Shown in pieces: positions 7,706 to 16,870 of a stretch of 64,000 bases of DNA (the first letter of the stretch is position 1; each line of letters begins with the position of its first letter). A model generated the notes under the pieces. The model was not told the origin of the DNA and searched no databases. It saw only the letters and a program-made list of their open reading frames with translations. The position numbers and the translations under genes are program-made. Source of the stretch: Amycolatopsis acidiphila (GTDB lineage Bacteria; Actinomycetota; Actinomycetes; Mycobacteriales; Pseudonocardiaceae); the NCBI RefSeq assembly GCF_021391495.1, contig NZ_CP090063.1:4092001-4156000 (forward strand). Direction: 5' to 3'.

Positions 7706-8566
7706 ATGGAGAGCACGAACGCGCTGGGCGAGTTCCTGCGCGCCCGGCGCGAGCTGGTCCGGCCGCAGGACGCCGGGATCAGCGCGGGCGGCGGGCTGCG
7801 GCGGGTGCCGGGCCTGCGCCGCGAGGAGGTGGCGACGCTGGCCGGCATCAGCGCCGACTACTACCTGCGGCTGGAGCAGGGCCGGGACCGCAACCCGTCG
7901 GTCCAGGTACTCGAGGCGCTCGCCACCGTCCTGCGGCTCGACGCCGACGCCACCGCCTACCTGCTCGCGCTCGCCGGTCCCGGGAGCCAGTCCCGGCGCC
8001 GGGCGCCGAACCGGGAGCGCGTGCCGCCGAGCATCCGCCAGCTCATCGACGGCTGGACGAGCAACCCGGCGTACGTGCAGAACAAGTTCTCCGAGGTGCT
8101 CGCGGTGAACTCGCTCGCCGCCGCGCTCTCGCCGAACTACTCCCCCGGTGTCAACGCGCTGCGGGCGGTGTTCCTGGACCCCCGCGAGAAGGAACTGCGC
8201 CGCGACTGGGACACGCTGACCGAGGAGGGCGTCGCGACGCTGCGCGCGAACGTCGGGCCGGACGTCGACGACCCACGGCTGGTCGAGCTGGTCGGCGAGC
8301 TGTCCGTCCGAAGTGAACGGTTCCGGCAGCTGTGGGCCCGGCACGACGTGCGGCCGCGGACCAGCCGCGTCAGCAGGCTCAGCCACCCTCAGGTCGGCGA
8401 CCTGGACCTGGCGGCCGACAAGCTGACCATCAACGGCACGGACGGGCTGATCCTGGTCGTCTTCCACGCCGAGCCGGGCAGCCGCAGCGCCGAGCTGCTG
8501 GAAATCCTGGGCAGCCTGACCGCACCGGAGGACGCGGCGAGGGCGCCCTCCGACCGTCCACAGTGA
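7706..8566 (+). CDS. XRE-family regulator with MmyB-like ligand-binding domain
   Basis: The 286-aa product has an N-terminal helix-turn-helix with 'VPGLRREEVATLAGISADYYLRLEQGRDRNPS' character, at about residues 25-75. Next comes a 180-aa C-terminal domain with 'LIDGWTSNPAYVQNKFSEVLAVNSLAAALSPNY', the MmyB-like/PAS-fold sensor common in actinomycetes. 'VRSERFRQLWARHDV' and 'HPQVGDLDLAADKL' are typical of the same family. The neighbouring divergent aldo/keto reductase is the likely target, a recurrent arrangement. The ATG at 7706 comes after ACGGTGG. The next gene's stop converges 7 bp after this one ends. Confidence 0.88.
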   Translation: MESTNALGEFLRARRELVRPQDAGISAGGGLRRVPGLRREEVATLAGISADYYLRLEQGRDRNPSVQVLEALATVLRLDADATAYLLALAGPGSQSRRRAPNRERVPPSIRQLIDGWTSNPAYVQNKFSEVLAVNSLAAALSPNYSPGVNALRAVFLDPREKELRRDWDTLTEEGVATLRANVGPDVDDPRLVELVGELSVRSERFRQLWARHDVRPRTSRVSRLSHPQVGDLDLAADKLTINGTDGLILVVFHAEPGSRSAELLEILGSLTAPEDAARAPSDRPQ

Positions 8567-8573
8567 ACAGTGC

Positions 8574-9683
8574 TCAACTCGCGGCGCGGGTGAGACCGGC
8601 CTGCCCGGCGCCGCGACTGAGCACCACCCCGTCGGTGTCCTGCACCGCTTTCGCCGAGCGCGCCGGGTCGAGGTCGGGGCTGCTCGCCGTGCGCAGGCGG
8701 ATCGGCGGGCCGAGATCGATCACGGTGGGCACGTACTCGGCGCGGTCCACCGTCCAGCCGGTGCCCGAACGCGTGAAGTGGAACCGCGCGATGACTCCTT
8801 CCTCCGTGCTGCCGCGCGGCTCCGAGTGCCGGGCGATCGAGTTGCCGAGACCGTAGGCGACCCATTTGCCGTCGATCTTCTCGAACGGCTGCACCACGTG
8901 CGCGTGATGGCCGATGATCAGGTCGATCGCCGGGTCGCCCAGCAGGCGCTGCGCGATCCGCCGCTGCTCGGCCGTCGGCAACGGCTGGTACTCCACACCC
9001 CAGTGCAGGCTCGCGATCACGATCTGTGCGCCCGCGGCGCGGGCCGCCCGGGCGGCGGCGAGGACGGCGTCCGCGTCGAGGGTGTTCGCGAGCCAGGGCG
9101 TGGCGCTCGGCACTTTCCGCCCGTTGAAGCCGAAGGTGAACGAGACGTGGCCGACCTTCACCCCGTGCACGTCGAGCACGAGCGGGGTCAGCGCCTCCTG
9201 TTTCGTCCTGGCCGAGCCGGTGTGCCGGATCCCGGCCGCGTCGAGGTCGTCGAGGGTGCGGTCCACGCCGCCGGCGCCCTGGTCCAGGGTGTGGTTCGAC
9301 GCGGTGGAGCAGTCGTCGTACCCGGTGGCGGCGATCGCCGTGGCGATCTCCGGTGGCGCGCTGAAGTCCGGGTAGCCCTCGAAGGGCCCGCCCGCCGGTG
9401 CCAGCGGGGTTTCCAGGTGGCAGACGGCGAGGTCCGCGCGGCTGATCGTGTCGCGGATCCCGGCGAGCATCGGGCGGTAGTCGCGCCGCCCGCCACCGTC
9501 CTCGGTGGCCTGCTCGGTCAGCTCCGGATGGATCAGCACGTCGCCGGTGGCCACGACGCTGAAACCGGGGTCGGCGGGCACGGCCGGGGCGGTGGTGCCG
9601 CCCGCTGTCCGCTCGACGCCGGCCGTGCAGGCGCCCAGCACCGGCACCACCGCCAGGGTCGCGATCAACCGGCGCACGCGCAT
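8574..9683 (-). CDS. CapA/PgsA-like metallophosphatase-fold lipoprotein
   Basis: This 369-aa exported protein has a lipoprotein signal, 'VVPVLGAC', with Cys as the lipidation site near residue 18. The body has the CapA/poly-gamma-glutamate synthesis protein pattern on a calcineurin-like phosphoesterase fold: 'ATGDVLIHPEL', 'AVCHLETPLAP', 'SNHTLDQG', 'IASLHWGVEY' and 'IGHHAHVVQPFE' supply metal-binding Asp, Glu, Asn and His residues. The family is linked to capsule polymer handling, but many actinomycete members occur alone and are uncharacterised, as here. An ATG at 9692 is also possible; 9683 is preferred because GGCAGG sits 9 nt before it. Confidence 0.82.
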   Translation of the reverse strand: MRVRRLIATLAVVPVLGACTAGVERTAGGTTAPAVPADPGFSVVATGDVLIHPELTEQATEDGGGRRDYRPMLAGIRDTISRADLAVCHLETPLAPAGGPFEGYPDFSAPPEIATAIAATGYDDCSTASNHTLDQGAGGVDRTLDDLDAAGIRHTGSARTKQEALTPLVLDVHGVKVGHVSFTFGFNGRKVPSATPWLANTLDADAVLAAARAARAAGAQIVIASLHWGVEYQPLPTAEQRRIAQRLLGDPAIDLIIGHHAHVVQPFEKIDGKWVAYGLGNSIARHSEPRGSTEEGVIARFHFTRSGTGWTVDRAEYVPTVIDLGPPIRLRTASSPDLDPARSAKAVQDTDGVVLSRGAGQAGLTRAAS

Positions 9684-9711
9684 GCGGCGCATCCTGCCAG
9701 TGCCCGCGGAC

Positions 9712-10812
9712 CTAGCCCGCGATAGCCCGGCCGACGGCCGCGCGCAGCCGCCTGCTCACCGCGACGAAACGCCGGAACTGCGGACCTGGCCGGGTGTCGC
9801 CACGCGCCGGGTTGCCCGCGTTCAGCCGCTCCCGCTGGGGAACCACCACGTACTTCGGGTCCTTTGTGGACTCCACACCGGCATGGAAGACACCGAACCG
9901 CTGCAGCGCGCTCGCGGTGAGCAACGCGAGACCGGACGCCACGGCCGCGGTGCGGCTGCGCCCGGCGAACAACGTGCCCACCGCACCGCCGACGTTCAGG
10001 TACTCCGCCGCGCGACGCAGCCGCTCCGGCTTGCCGGTCGTGTAGGCCTCGCCGACGAGACCGAGGCGCTGCGGCAGCAGCCGGGACGCGGCAACCTCCA
10101 GCCCCGCGCCCGCCAGGGCGAGCCGGCGGGCCGGGCCCGCCTGGGCGACCGACGCGAAGACCATGCCGAATCCGCCGCCGCTCGCGGCGGCCGAGCCGGT
10201 GAAGACGAACGGGAGGTACGCGTGCGCCTCGTGCCACGCGGGCACCGCCGTCTGGGACAGCAGGACCGCCGTGTACGACGCGAGACCCGGCGCGAAGGCC
10301 GCCGCGGACAGCCCGGCCGGGCGCGCCGCCCAGGTCACCAGCTTGCCCACCACGGTGCGCCGCAGCGCGCGGGGCATCAGCTCGGCGACGCCGCTCAGCC
10401 CGGCACCGGCCCCGTACGCCGTGAGGATCCAGGTGCCGACGCTCATCGGCGAGCTGGGCTTCGCGACCCGCAGCATGTGGTGGAACCGCTCGGGCCGGCC
10501 GAGGTCGCTGACGAGGAAGTAGGTGCTCGCGACGAGGCTGCCGAGCGCGCCCACCCGCCCCGCCGTACGCAGCGCCGGGCGGCCGGTCAGGTCCGCGCCC
10601 GCGGCGAGCATCGCCGACCCGGCGGACAGTCCGCCGGTGAACAGGTACGCGGCGATCTTCCACTCCCACACCGGGGGTTTGAGCACCGCGCGGCCGTAGT
10701 AGGAGCTGAACTCGGCCTTCGGCACCGCCGACTGCTCACGCGTGCCGCCGCCGCGGCCGAACATCTGCGCGTGGATGTCGGCGGCGCCCCGGTCGCTCGG
10801 CCGCTCCCTCAT
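9712..10812 (-). CDS. nrfD: NrfD/PsrC-type membrane subunit of formate dehydrogenase
   Basis: A 366-aa polytopic membrane protein starting with a hydrophilic N-terminus and then 'PPVWEWKIAAYLFTGGLSAG', the NrfD/PsrC signature with the quinone-site region. About eight hydrophobic segments follow. 'GRPERFHHMLRVAKPSSPMS' is the conserved loop after helix 3. These subunits bind quinone and lack haem, unlike the cytochrome b subunit FdnI of the E. coli enzyme. The start codon overlaps the stop of the Fe-S subunit gene by 4 bp (ATGA). It is the last gene of the selA-selB-formate dehydrogenase transcript. The family also serves other molybdopterin enzymes, so its assignment here rests on the operon. 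Confidence 0.88.
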   Translation of the reverse strand: MRERPSDRGAADIHAQMFGRGGGTREQSAVPKAEFSSYYGRAVLKPPVWEWKIAAYLFTGGLSAGSAMLAAGADLTGRPALRTAGRVGALGSLVASTYFLVSDLGRPERFHHMLRVAKPSSPMSVGTWILTAYGAGAGLSGVAELMPRALRRTVVGKLVTWAARPAGLSAAAFAPGLASYTAVLLSQTAVPAWHEAHAYLPFVFTGSAAASGGGFGMVFASVAQAGPARRLALAGAGLEVAASRLLPQRLGLVGEAYTTGKPERLRRAAEYLNVGGAVGTLFAGRSRTAAVASGLALLTASALQRFGVFHAGVESTKDPKYVVVPQRERLNAGNPARGDTRPGPQFRRFVAVSRRLRAAVGRAIAG

Positions 10813-11825
10813 CGCTTCCCCCGCCCCAGGAACGCCGACACCGCCGCGGCCACGAGCGCCGAGGCCGCCATCCCGGCGTACTTCCACATCGACGGCAGGT
10901 CCCGCGTCGGCACCACCGGGTCGGGCGGCAGCCCGTACACCTCCGGCTCGTCGAGCAGCAGGAAGAACGCGCCGTCGCCGCCCACCCCGTCGTCGGGGTC
11001 GTGCCCGTACAGCCGCGCCTCGGGCACGCCACGCTCGTGCAGCTCCTCGACGCGCCGGGCCGCGCGTTCGCGCAGCTCGTCCAGCTCGCCGAACTGGATG
11101 GAGTCGGTCGGGCACGCCTTGGCGCACGCGGGCTCCAGCCCGTCCTGCAGCCGGTCGTAGCACAGCGTGCACTTCCAGGCGCGCCCGTCGTCCTCGCGCC
11201 GGTCGATCACGCCGTACGGGCAGCCGGAAACGCAGTAGCCGCACCCGTTGCAGATGTCCTGCTGCACCACCACGGTGCCGAACTCGGTGCGGAACAGCGC
11301 GCCGGTCGGGCACACGTCGAGGCAGCCCGCGTGCGTGCAGTGCTTGCACACATCGGACGACATGAGCCAGCGGAAGTCCGTGCGGCTCTCGGCCCCGGTC
11401 GCGGCTCCGGGCGGTTCGAACGTGGGGATGCCCAGGTCCACCGCCGTGGTGCCCAGCTCGCCTCCCCCGCGCTCGGCCAGCTCGATCGCCGAGGCGACGG
11501 TGTCGGCCGAACGGCGGCTGCCCGACGGCCCGGTCGGCAGGCCGTGCAGGCCGGCGTCCTGCCCGCCCAGCGGCCGCGACTGCTCGACGAACGCGACGTG
11601 CCGCCACGAGTCCGCGCCCAGCATCCCGGTGTTGTCGAAGGACATGCCGAGCAGGTTGAACCCGTCCTCGGGTACCAGGTTCCACTCCTTGCACGCGACC
11701 TCGCAGGCCTTGCAGCCGATGCACACCGAGGTGTCGGTGAAGAACCCCACGCGTGGCGGGTGCTCCTCGTACCCCGCGTTGCCCGCCGGGTCGGCGAGTG
11801 GACCGTACAGGCTGTTGTCGGTCAT
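10809..11825 (-). CDS. fdnH: Formate dehydrogenase Fe-S (beta) subunit
   Basis: This 338-aa electron-transfer subunit has the four [4Fe-4S] ferredoxin pattern of FdnH-type proteins. Clusters appear at C35/C38/C41/C45 ('CIGCKACEVACKEW'), 'CKHCTHAGCLDVCP', 'CNGCGYCVSGCPYG' and 'CTLCYDRLQDGLEPACAKACP'. A C-terminal hydrophobic stretch ('MWKYAGMAASALVAAAVSAF') would anchor it to the membrane next to the NrfD subunit. Compared with E. coli FdnH it has an insertion of about 50 residues between the first and second cluster groups. It overlaps the alpha-subunit stop and the NrfD start by 4 bp each, so the three are translationally coupled. Confidence 0.93.
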   Translation of the reverse strand: MTDNSLYGPLADPAGNAGYEEHPPRVGFFTDTSVCIGCKACEVACKEWNLVPEDGFNLLGMSFDNTGMLGADSWRHVAFVEQSRPLGGQDAGLHGLPTGPSGSRRSADTVASAIELAERGGGELGTTAVDLGIPTFEPPGAATGAESRTDFRWLMSSDVCKHCTHAGCLDVCPTGALFRTEFGTVVVQQDICNGCGYCVSGCPYGVIDRREDDGRAWKCTLCYDRLQDGLEPACAKACPTDSIQFGELDELRERAARRVEELHERGVPEARLYGHDPDDGVGGDGAFFLLLDEPEVYGLPPDPVVPTRDLPSMWKYAGMAASALVAAAVSAFLGRGKR

Positions 11826-14800
11826 CCCTGATCCTCCGGCTCGGTGTGCGCGACCGGGTCCGCCCGGGTCGTGTCGATCCGGGTGCCCGTCTGCGGCGTG
11901 ACGCCGGCGCGCCGCCGGTACTCGGCGACGTACTCCAGCAGCGCGGGACCGCGCGGTCGGCGGCCCGGCTGGACGTCGCAGGTCGCGACCTTGCTCTCCT
12001 GGATGAACACGTTCGGATCCGCGACCACGCCGAGCAGGTCGTTCACCACGTCGCCGTCGACGAGACCGGTCTGGCCCCAGTGGTACGGCATCCAGACCTG
12101 GTGCACCACCCTGTCCTCGATGCGCAGCGGGGTCATCCGGTCGGTGACGAACACGCGCGCGTCGACCGCCGTGCGGCTGGTGACCACGTGCGCCCAGTCC
12201 AGGTGCGCCAGCCCGCGCTCGGTCGCGAGCTCGGGCGAGACCTCGACGAACAGGGCGGGCTGCAGCTCGGCCAGGTACGGCAGCTGGCGGCTCATCCCGC
12301 CCGCGGTGTGGTGCTCGGTCAGCCGTGCCGTGGTGAACACGAACGGGAACACCTCGCCGTGCGCCTCGGGTGGCGACGGGTTCGACGGGTTGTCCGCCCG
12401 CCCGTAGACGATCCGCACCGGGCTGGCCTGCTGCGCGTACAACTGGTTGCGCGCCGGGGACTCGTGCGGCTCGTAGTGCGTCGGCAGCGGCCCGTCGAGC
12501 ACGCCGTTCGGCGCGAACAGCCAGCCCTTGCCGTCGGCCTGCATGATGAACGGGTCGTCCCCGCGCAGCGCCTCGACGCCCACCGCGCCCTCGCGCGGCC
12601 GGTAGTCCGGCGGCTTGGTCTTCTCGAAGTCCGGCACGTCGTGCCCGGTCCACTCGCCCTTTTCCGGGTCCCACCAGATGAGCTTCTTGCGCTCGCTCCA
12701 CGGGCGGCCCTGCGGGTCGGCGGACGCGCGGTTGTAGAGCACCCGCCGGTTCATCGGCCAGGTCCAGCCCCACTCCGACTCGTAGGGCCCCTGCTCGTCG
12801 TGCGGCTTGCGGCGGGCGGCCTGGTTGACCCCGTCGGCATAGACGCCGCTGTAGATCCAGCAGCCGCAGGCGGTGCTGCCGTCGGACTTGAGCTCGGGAT
12901 AGCCGCTCACCTCGCGGCCGGTACCCACCTCGACGCCGCTCATGCGGCGCAGCACGTCCTCGCCCGAGGGCTCGTCGCCGTCCATCCGGTAGTCCCACGC
13001 CAGGTCCAGCAACGGCCTGTCCCGCTCGTCCGTCGAACCGGCGAGCTTCTCCCGGAGCCTGCGGCCCAGGTGGTAGGTGAACCACAGCTCGGAGCGCTGG
13101 TCGTCCTTGGGCTCGACCGCCTTCTCCCGCCACTGCAGCATCCGCTGCGTCTGGGTGAAGGTGCCGGCCTTCTCCACGTGCGACGCCGCGGGGAAGACGA
13201 ACACCTCGGTGCGGCAGGTCTCCGGGCTGATCTCGCCGGTCTCGATCTCGGGCGAGTCCTTCCAGAAGGTCGCGCTCTCGATCATCGCGAGGTCCCGCAC
13301 GACCAGCCAGTCCAGGTTCGCCATGCCGAGGCGCTGCAGCCGCCCGTGCGCGGAGCCGACCGCCGGGTTCTGGCCGAGCAGGAAGTAGCCGAACACCTTG
13401 CCGTCGACCATGTCCATGACCGTGCGGTAGGTGCCGTGGTCGCCGTTGATGCGGGGCAGGTAGTCGAAGCAGTAGTCGTTCTCCGCGGTCGCCTTCTCGC
13501 CCCAGTACTCCTTCAGCAGCGACACCATGTACGCGTCCGCGTTGTGCCAGAAGCCCTTCTGGTTCGTGCCGCGCACCTTGTCGATGTAGGAGGCCAGGTC
13601 CTCGTGCCGGGTGTCGGGCATCGGCAGGTATCCGGGCAGCAGGTTGAACAACGTCGGCACGTCGGTCGAGCCCTGGATGCTGGCGTGCCCGCGCAGCGCG
13701 AACACGCCGCCGCCGGGGCGGCCGATGTTGCCCAGCAGCAGCTGGATGATCGAGCCGGCGCGGATGTACTGCGCGCCGAGGGTGTGCTGGGTCCAGCCGA
13801 CGCTGTAGACCAGCGCGGCGGTGCGCTCGCGGCCGGAGTTCTCCGTCCAGGCCCGCGCGACGCGCAGGAACTGCTCCGCGGGCACGCCGCAGACCTTCTC
13901 CACCATCTCCGGGGTGTAGCGCGCGTAGTGCCGCTTGAGGATCTGGTAGACGCAGCGCGGATCCTGCAGCGTCGGGTCGGCGGCGATGTCCCCGGCCCCG
14001 CCCTCCAGCGGCGGCCCGCCGGAGCCGAGCTGGTCGGGCGCGGCCTGCGACTTGGCCCTGCTCCCGCCGCGGCCCATCGACTCCGTGGACTCGTAGTGCC
14101 AGCTCGCCGGGTCGTAGGAAGCGCTTTCGTGGTCGTAGCCGCTGAACAGCCCGTCGAGGTCCTCGGTGTCCTGGTAGCTCTCGTCCACCAGGAAGGACGC
14201 GTTGGTGTACGCGGTGACGTACTCCCGGAAGTCGAGCTCGTTGGCCAGGATGTAGTTGATGACGCCGCCGAGGAAGGCGATGTCGGTACCCGCGCGCAAC
14301 GGGACGTGCGTGTCCGCGACCGCGCTCGTGCGGGTGAACCGCGGGTCGACGTGGATCACCTCGGCGCCGTGCGACTTGGCCTCCATCACCCACTGGAACC
14401 CGACCGGATGGGCCTCGGCCATGTTCGAGCCCATGATGATGACGAAGTCGGAGTTGGCCAGGTCCTGCTGGTAGTCCGTCGCACCGCCGCGACCGAAGGA
14501 GGCTCCCAGACCGGGAACCGTGGCGGAGTGTCAAATACGGGCCTGGTTCTCGATCTGCACGGCGCCCAGCGCGGTGAACAGCTTCTTGATCAGGTAGTTC
14601 TCTTCGTTGTCGAGGGTGGCGCCGCCGAGGCTCGCGATCCCCATCGTCCGGCGCAGCCTGCGGCCGTGGCCGTCGGTCTCCTGCCAGCCCTTGGCGCGGG
14701 CCTCGATGACCCGGTCGGCGACCATGTCCATCGCCGTGTCGAGGTCGAGCTCCTGCCAGTCCTTGCCGTACGGCGCCCGGTAGCGGACCTTCCGCACCCG

Positions 14801-15100
14801 CTGCGGCCCGGTGACCAGCTGCTTGCTGGCGGACCCCTTGGGGCACAGGCGACCGCGGGAGATCGGGCTGTCCGGGTTGCCCTCGATCTGGATGACCTGC
14901 TCATCCCGGACATACACCTTCTGCGCGCAGCCGACCGCGCAAAAAGGACAGACGGAATGCGCCACCCGGTCGGCGGCGGCGGTACGCGGCATGAGCCCGG
15001 CGGAGAGCTTCGACTGCGCCGCCTTGCCGCGGCCCAGCGGGTCCGGGCCGGCGACCTGCCGATACACCGGCCACGACCGGATCCAGTCCCCGATGCCCAT
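11822..15100 (-). CDS. fdnG: Selenocysteine-containing formate dehydrogenase alpha subunit (UGA decoded as Sec)
   Basis: Read through the in-frame TGA at 14531-14533, this is a 1092-aa molybdopterin enzyme that oxidises formate to CO2. The N-terminal [4Fe-4S] ligands are C51, C54, C58 and C86 ('CPFCAVGC' and 'GRLCPKG'). The UGA is residue 190 in 'ENQARI-U-HSATVPGLG', aligning with the Sec of E. coli FdnG ('NQARV-U-HGPTVA'). After it come 'FVIIMGSNMAEAHPVGF' and the rest of the molybdopterin domains. There is no twin-arginine signal, unlike E. coli FdnG, so the protein should stay in the cytoplasm. AGGAAGGGG precedes the ATG. A standard gene caller will split this into two genes or call it broken. 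It lies 63 bp downstream of selB on the same strand. Confidence 0.95.
14501..14533 (-). promoter_or_regulatory. UGA codon plus bacterial SECIS hairpin in fdnG
   Basis: On the mRNA strand, UGA (14533-14531) is followed by 11 nt and then GGTTCCC-GGTCT-GGGAGCC (14519-14501). That is a 7-bp stem with one G-T pair and a 5-nt apical loop. The E. coli fdhF SECIS has the same 11-nt spacing, the same GGUU start of the stem and a GGUCU-containing loop whose G and U contact SelB. The element lies inside the coding region, as bacterial SECIS elements do. SelB binding is inferred from this match. Confidence 0.88.
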
Positions 15101-15163
15101 GCACGCCCCTTCCTCGACTCGGGTCGCGGCTACCCTGCCGTGCTCCTGATCAAACCCCGGTGT

Positions 15164-16870
15164 TCACGGTTTCGCAACGACCACCGTCCGCGTGCCGTCC
15201 GGAGCCCGCCGCGTCACCCGGCGGGCGTCGAGCTGTTCGAGCAACGGCACGGCGACCCGGCGGGTGGTGGACAGCGCACGGCGGGCCTCGCTGACGGTGA
15301 ACGGCTGCGGCACGGCGGCGAGCAGGGCCGCCGCCTGCTCGAACGCATCGGGCCCGAGCACGACGCCGTCGGCGATCCTGGTCAGCCTTCCGGCCCGGAC
15401 GGCGGCGGCGATCCCACGGGAGTCCAGGCCGACATCGGCCAGCTCGCCGGCTTCGGGCGCGCGGAACGGCTCCGCCGCCAGCCACTCCTCCACCGCCCGC
15501 ACGGCCTTGTCCACCCGGGCGGGCAGCCCGGCCCCGGGCCGCCGCACGAGGCCGTCGGCGACTTCGAGACCGGTGCCGGCCAGCGCCTCGGGGACGAGCT
15601 CGGCCGCGGGCAGCCCCAGCTCCTGGCGCAGGACCTCCAGTGGCATCCCGGCGGCGATGTCGTGTTCGGACGTCCATCGCCGCACCGAGGTCACGGCCTG
15701 CGCGCGCCGCTGTGCCCACCATGCGGGGTCGAGGACCCACTCGCCGATGCGCTCCCCGGTCGCGGGCAGGCCCATCGCCCGCAACTCGGTGGCACGCGCG
15801 AACTCCGGCGGCCGGACGCGGCCGCTCGCCAGCTCCTCCGCGCGCGCCCGCGCGGCGCCACGGCGCCGCAACTCCGGCGGCCGCACGTCCAGCACCTCGA
15901 CACCCGCGGCGATGCGGTGCTCGCCGGGATCGCGGAGCAGCCCGGTGTCGCCGATCCGCAACGGCAACGGGCGGGCGAGGCGCAGTCGTGCCGCGTTCGT
16001 CCCCAATGGACGGACGTGCACCGGGACGGCAGCGGATCCCAGGTGCAGCACCAGCTGCCGGTGCAGCTCGCCCGGTGACCGCAGGGCGACGTCGATCTCG
16101 GTGGTGGGCAGCCAGGCGCCGGGGGTGCACACCGGGTCGCCGCGGCCGATCTGCTGCCGGTCGGCGCCGCGCAGGTTCACCGCGACCCGCGCCACCGCGG
16201 TGACCTCGTGCTGCTCCTCCCCCAGCGACTGCAGCCCCCGCACGCTCACCCGCCGTCCGGCGTGCTCGAGCTCGTCGCCGACCCGCACCGTGCCGGCGGC
16301 GAGGGTGCCGGTGACGACCGTGCCCGCGCCGCGCACGGTGAACGACCGGTCGACCCACAACCGCACGTCCGCGCGCGGGTCCGGCGCGGGCAGCCGGTCG
16401 ACCATCGCGACCAGCCCGGCGCGCACGCTGTCGAGGTCGGCGCCCAGGATCACCGCGGGCTCGGCGAGCGAGGTGCCGGCGAACTGTTCGCGCGCCTGCT
16501 CGATCGCGCGCCCGGGGTCGGCGAGGTCGGCCTTGCTGATCACCAGCAGCGCCTCGCGGACGCCGAGGGCGTCGAGCGCGGCCAGGTGCTCGCCCGACTG
16601 CGGCATCCAGCCCTCGGTGGCGGCGACGACGAACAGCACGGCCGGCACCGGGCCGACGCCGGCGAGCATGTTCGCGACGAACCGCTCGTGCCCCGGCACG
16701 TCGACGAACGCGAGCCTGCGGCCGTCGAGCTCGGTCCAGGCGAACCCGAGGTCGATGGTGAGGCCACGCCGCTGCTCCTCGGCGAGGCGGTCCGGCCACA
16801 TCCCGGTGAGCCGGTGCACGAGCGTCGACTTGCCGTGGTCGACGTGCCCGGCCGTGGCTACGACGAACAT
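15164..16870 (-). CDS. selB: Selenocysteine-specific elongation factor SelB
   Basis: A 568-aa GTPase that brings Sec-tRNA(Sec) to UGA codons marked by a SECIS. The G domain shows the P-loop 'GHVDHGKST' at residues 8-16, then 'RRGLTIDLGFAW', 'DVPGHERFV' and 'ISKADLADPG'. EF-Tu-like beta-barrel domains follow. The C-terminal third contains winged-helix segments, ending '...VSEARRALSTTRRVAVPLLEQLDARRVTRR', used to bind the SECIS hairpin. The length is a little under the E. coli protein (614 aa). Its start overlaps the selA stop by 13 bp. It lies 63 bp before the selenoprotein gene it serves, so supply and use are on one transcript. Confidence 0.95.
   Translation of the reverse strand: MFVVATAGHVDHGKSTLVHRLTGMWPDRLAEEQRRGLTIDLGFAWTELDGRRLAFVDVPGHERFVANMLAGVGPVPAVLFVVAATEGWMPQSGEHLAALDALGVREALLVISKADLADPGRAIEQAREQFAGTSLAEPAVILGADLDSVRAGLVAMVDRLPAPDPRADVRLWVDRSFTVRGAGTVVTGTLAAGTVRVGDELEHAGRRVSVRGLQSLGEEQHEVTAVARVAVNLRGADRQQIGRGDPVCTPGAWLPTTEIDVALRSPGELHRQLVLHLGSAAVPVHVRPLGTNAARLRLARPLPLRIGDTGLLRDPGEHRIAAGVEVLDVRPPELRRRGAARARAEELASGRVRPPEFARATELRAMGLPATGERIGEWVLDPAWWAQRRAQAVTSVRRWTSEHDIAAGMPLEVLRQELGLPAAELVPEALAGTGLEVADGLVRRPGAGLPARVDKAVRAVEEWLAAEPFRAPEAGELADVGLDSRGIAAAVRAGRLTRIADGVVLGPDAFEQAAALLAAVPQPFTVSEARRALSTTRRVAVPLLEQLDARRVTRRAPDGTRTVVVAKP

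Noticed and set aside
14531..14533. The TGA in fdnG read as a nonsense mutation or as the boundary of two genes
   Set aside because: It sits at the known Sec position, is followed by a SECIS-like hairpin, and the operon contains selC, selA and selB.
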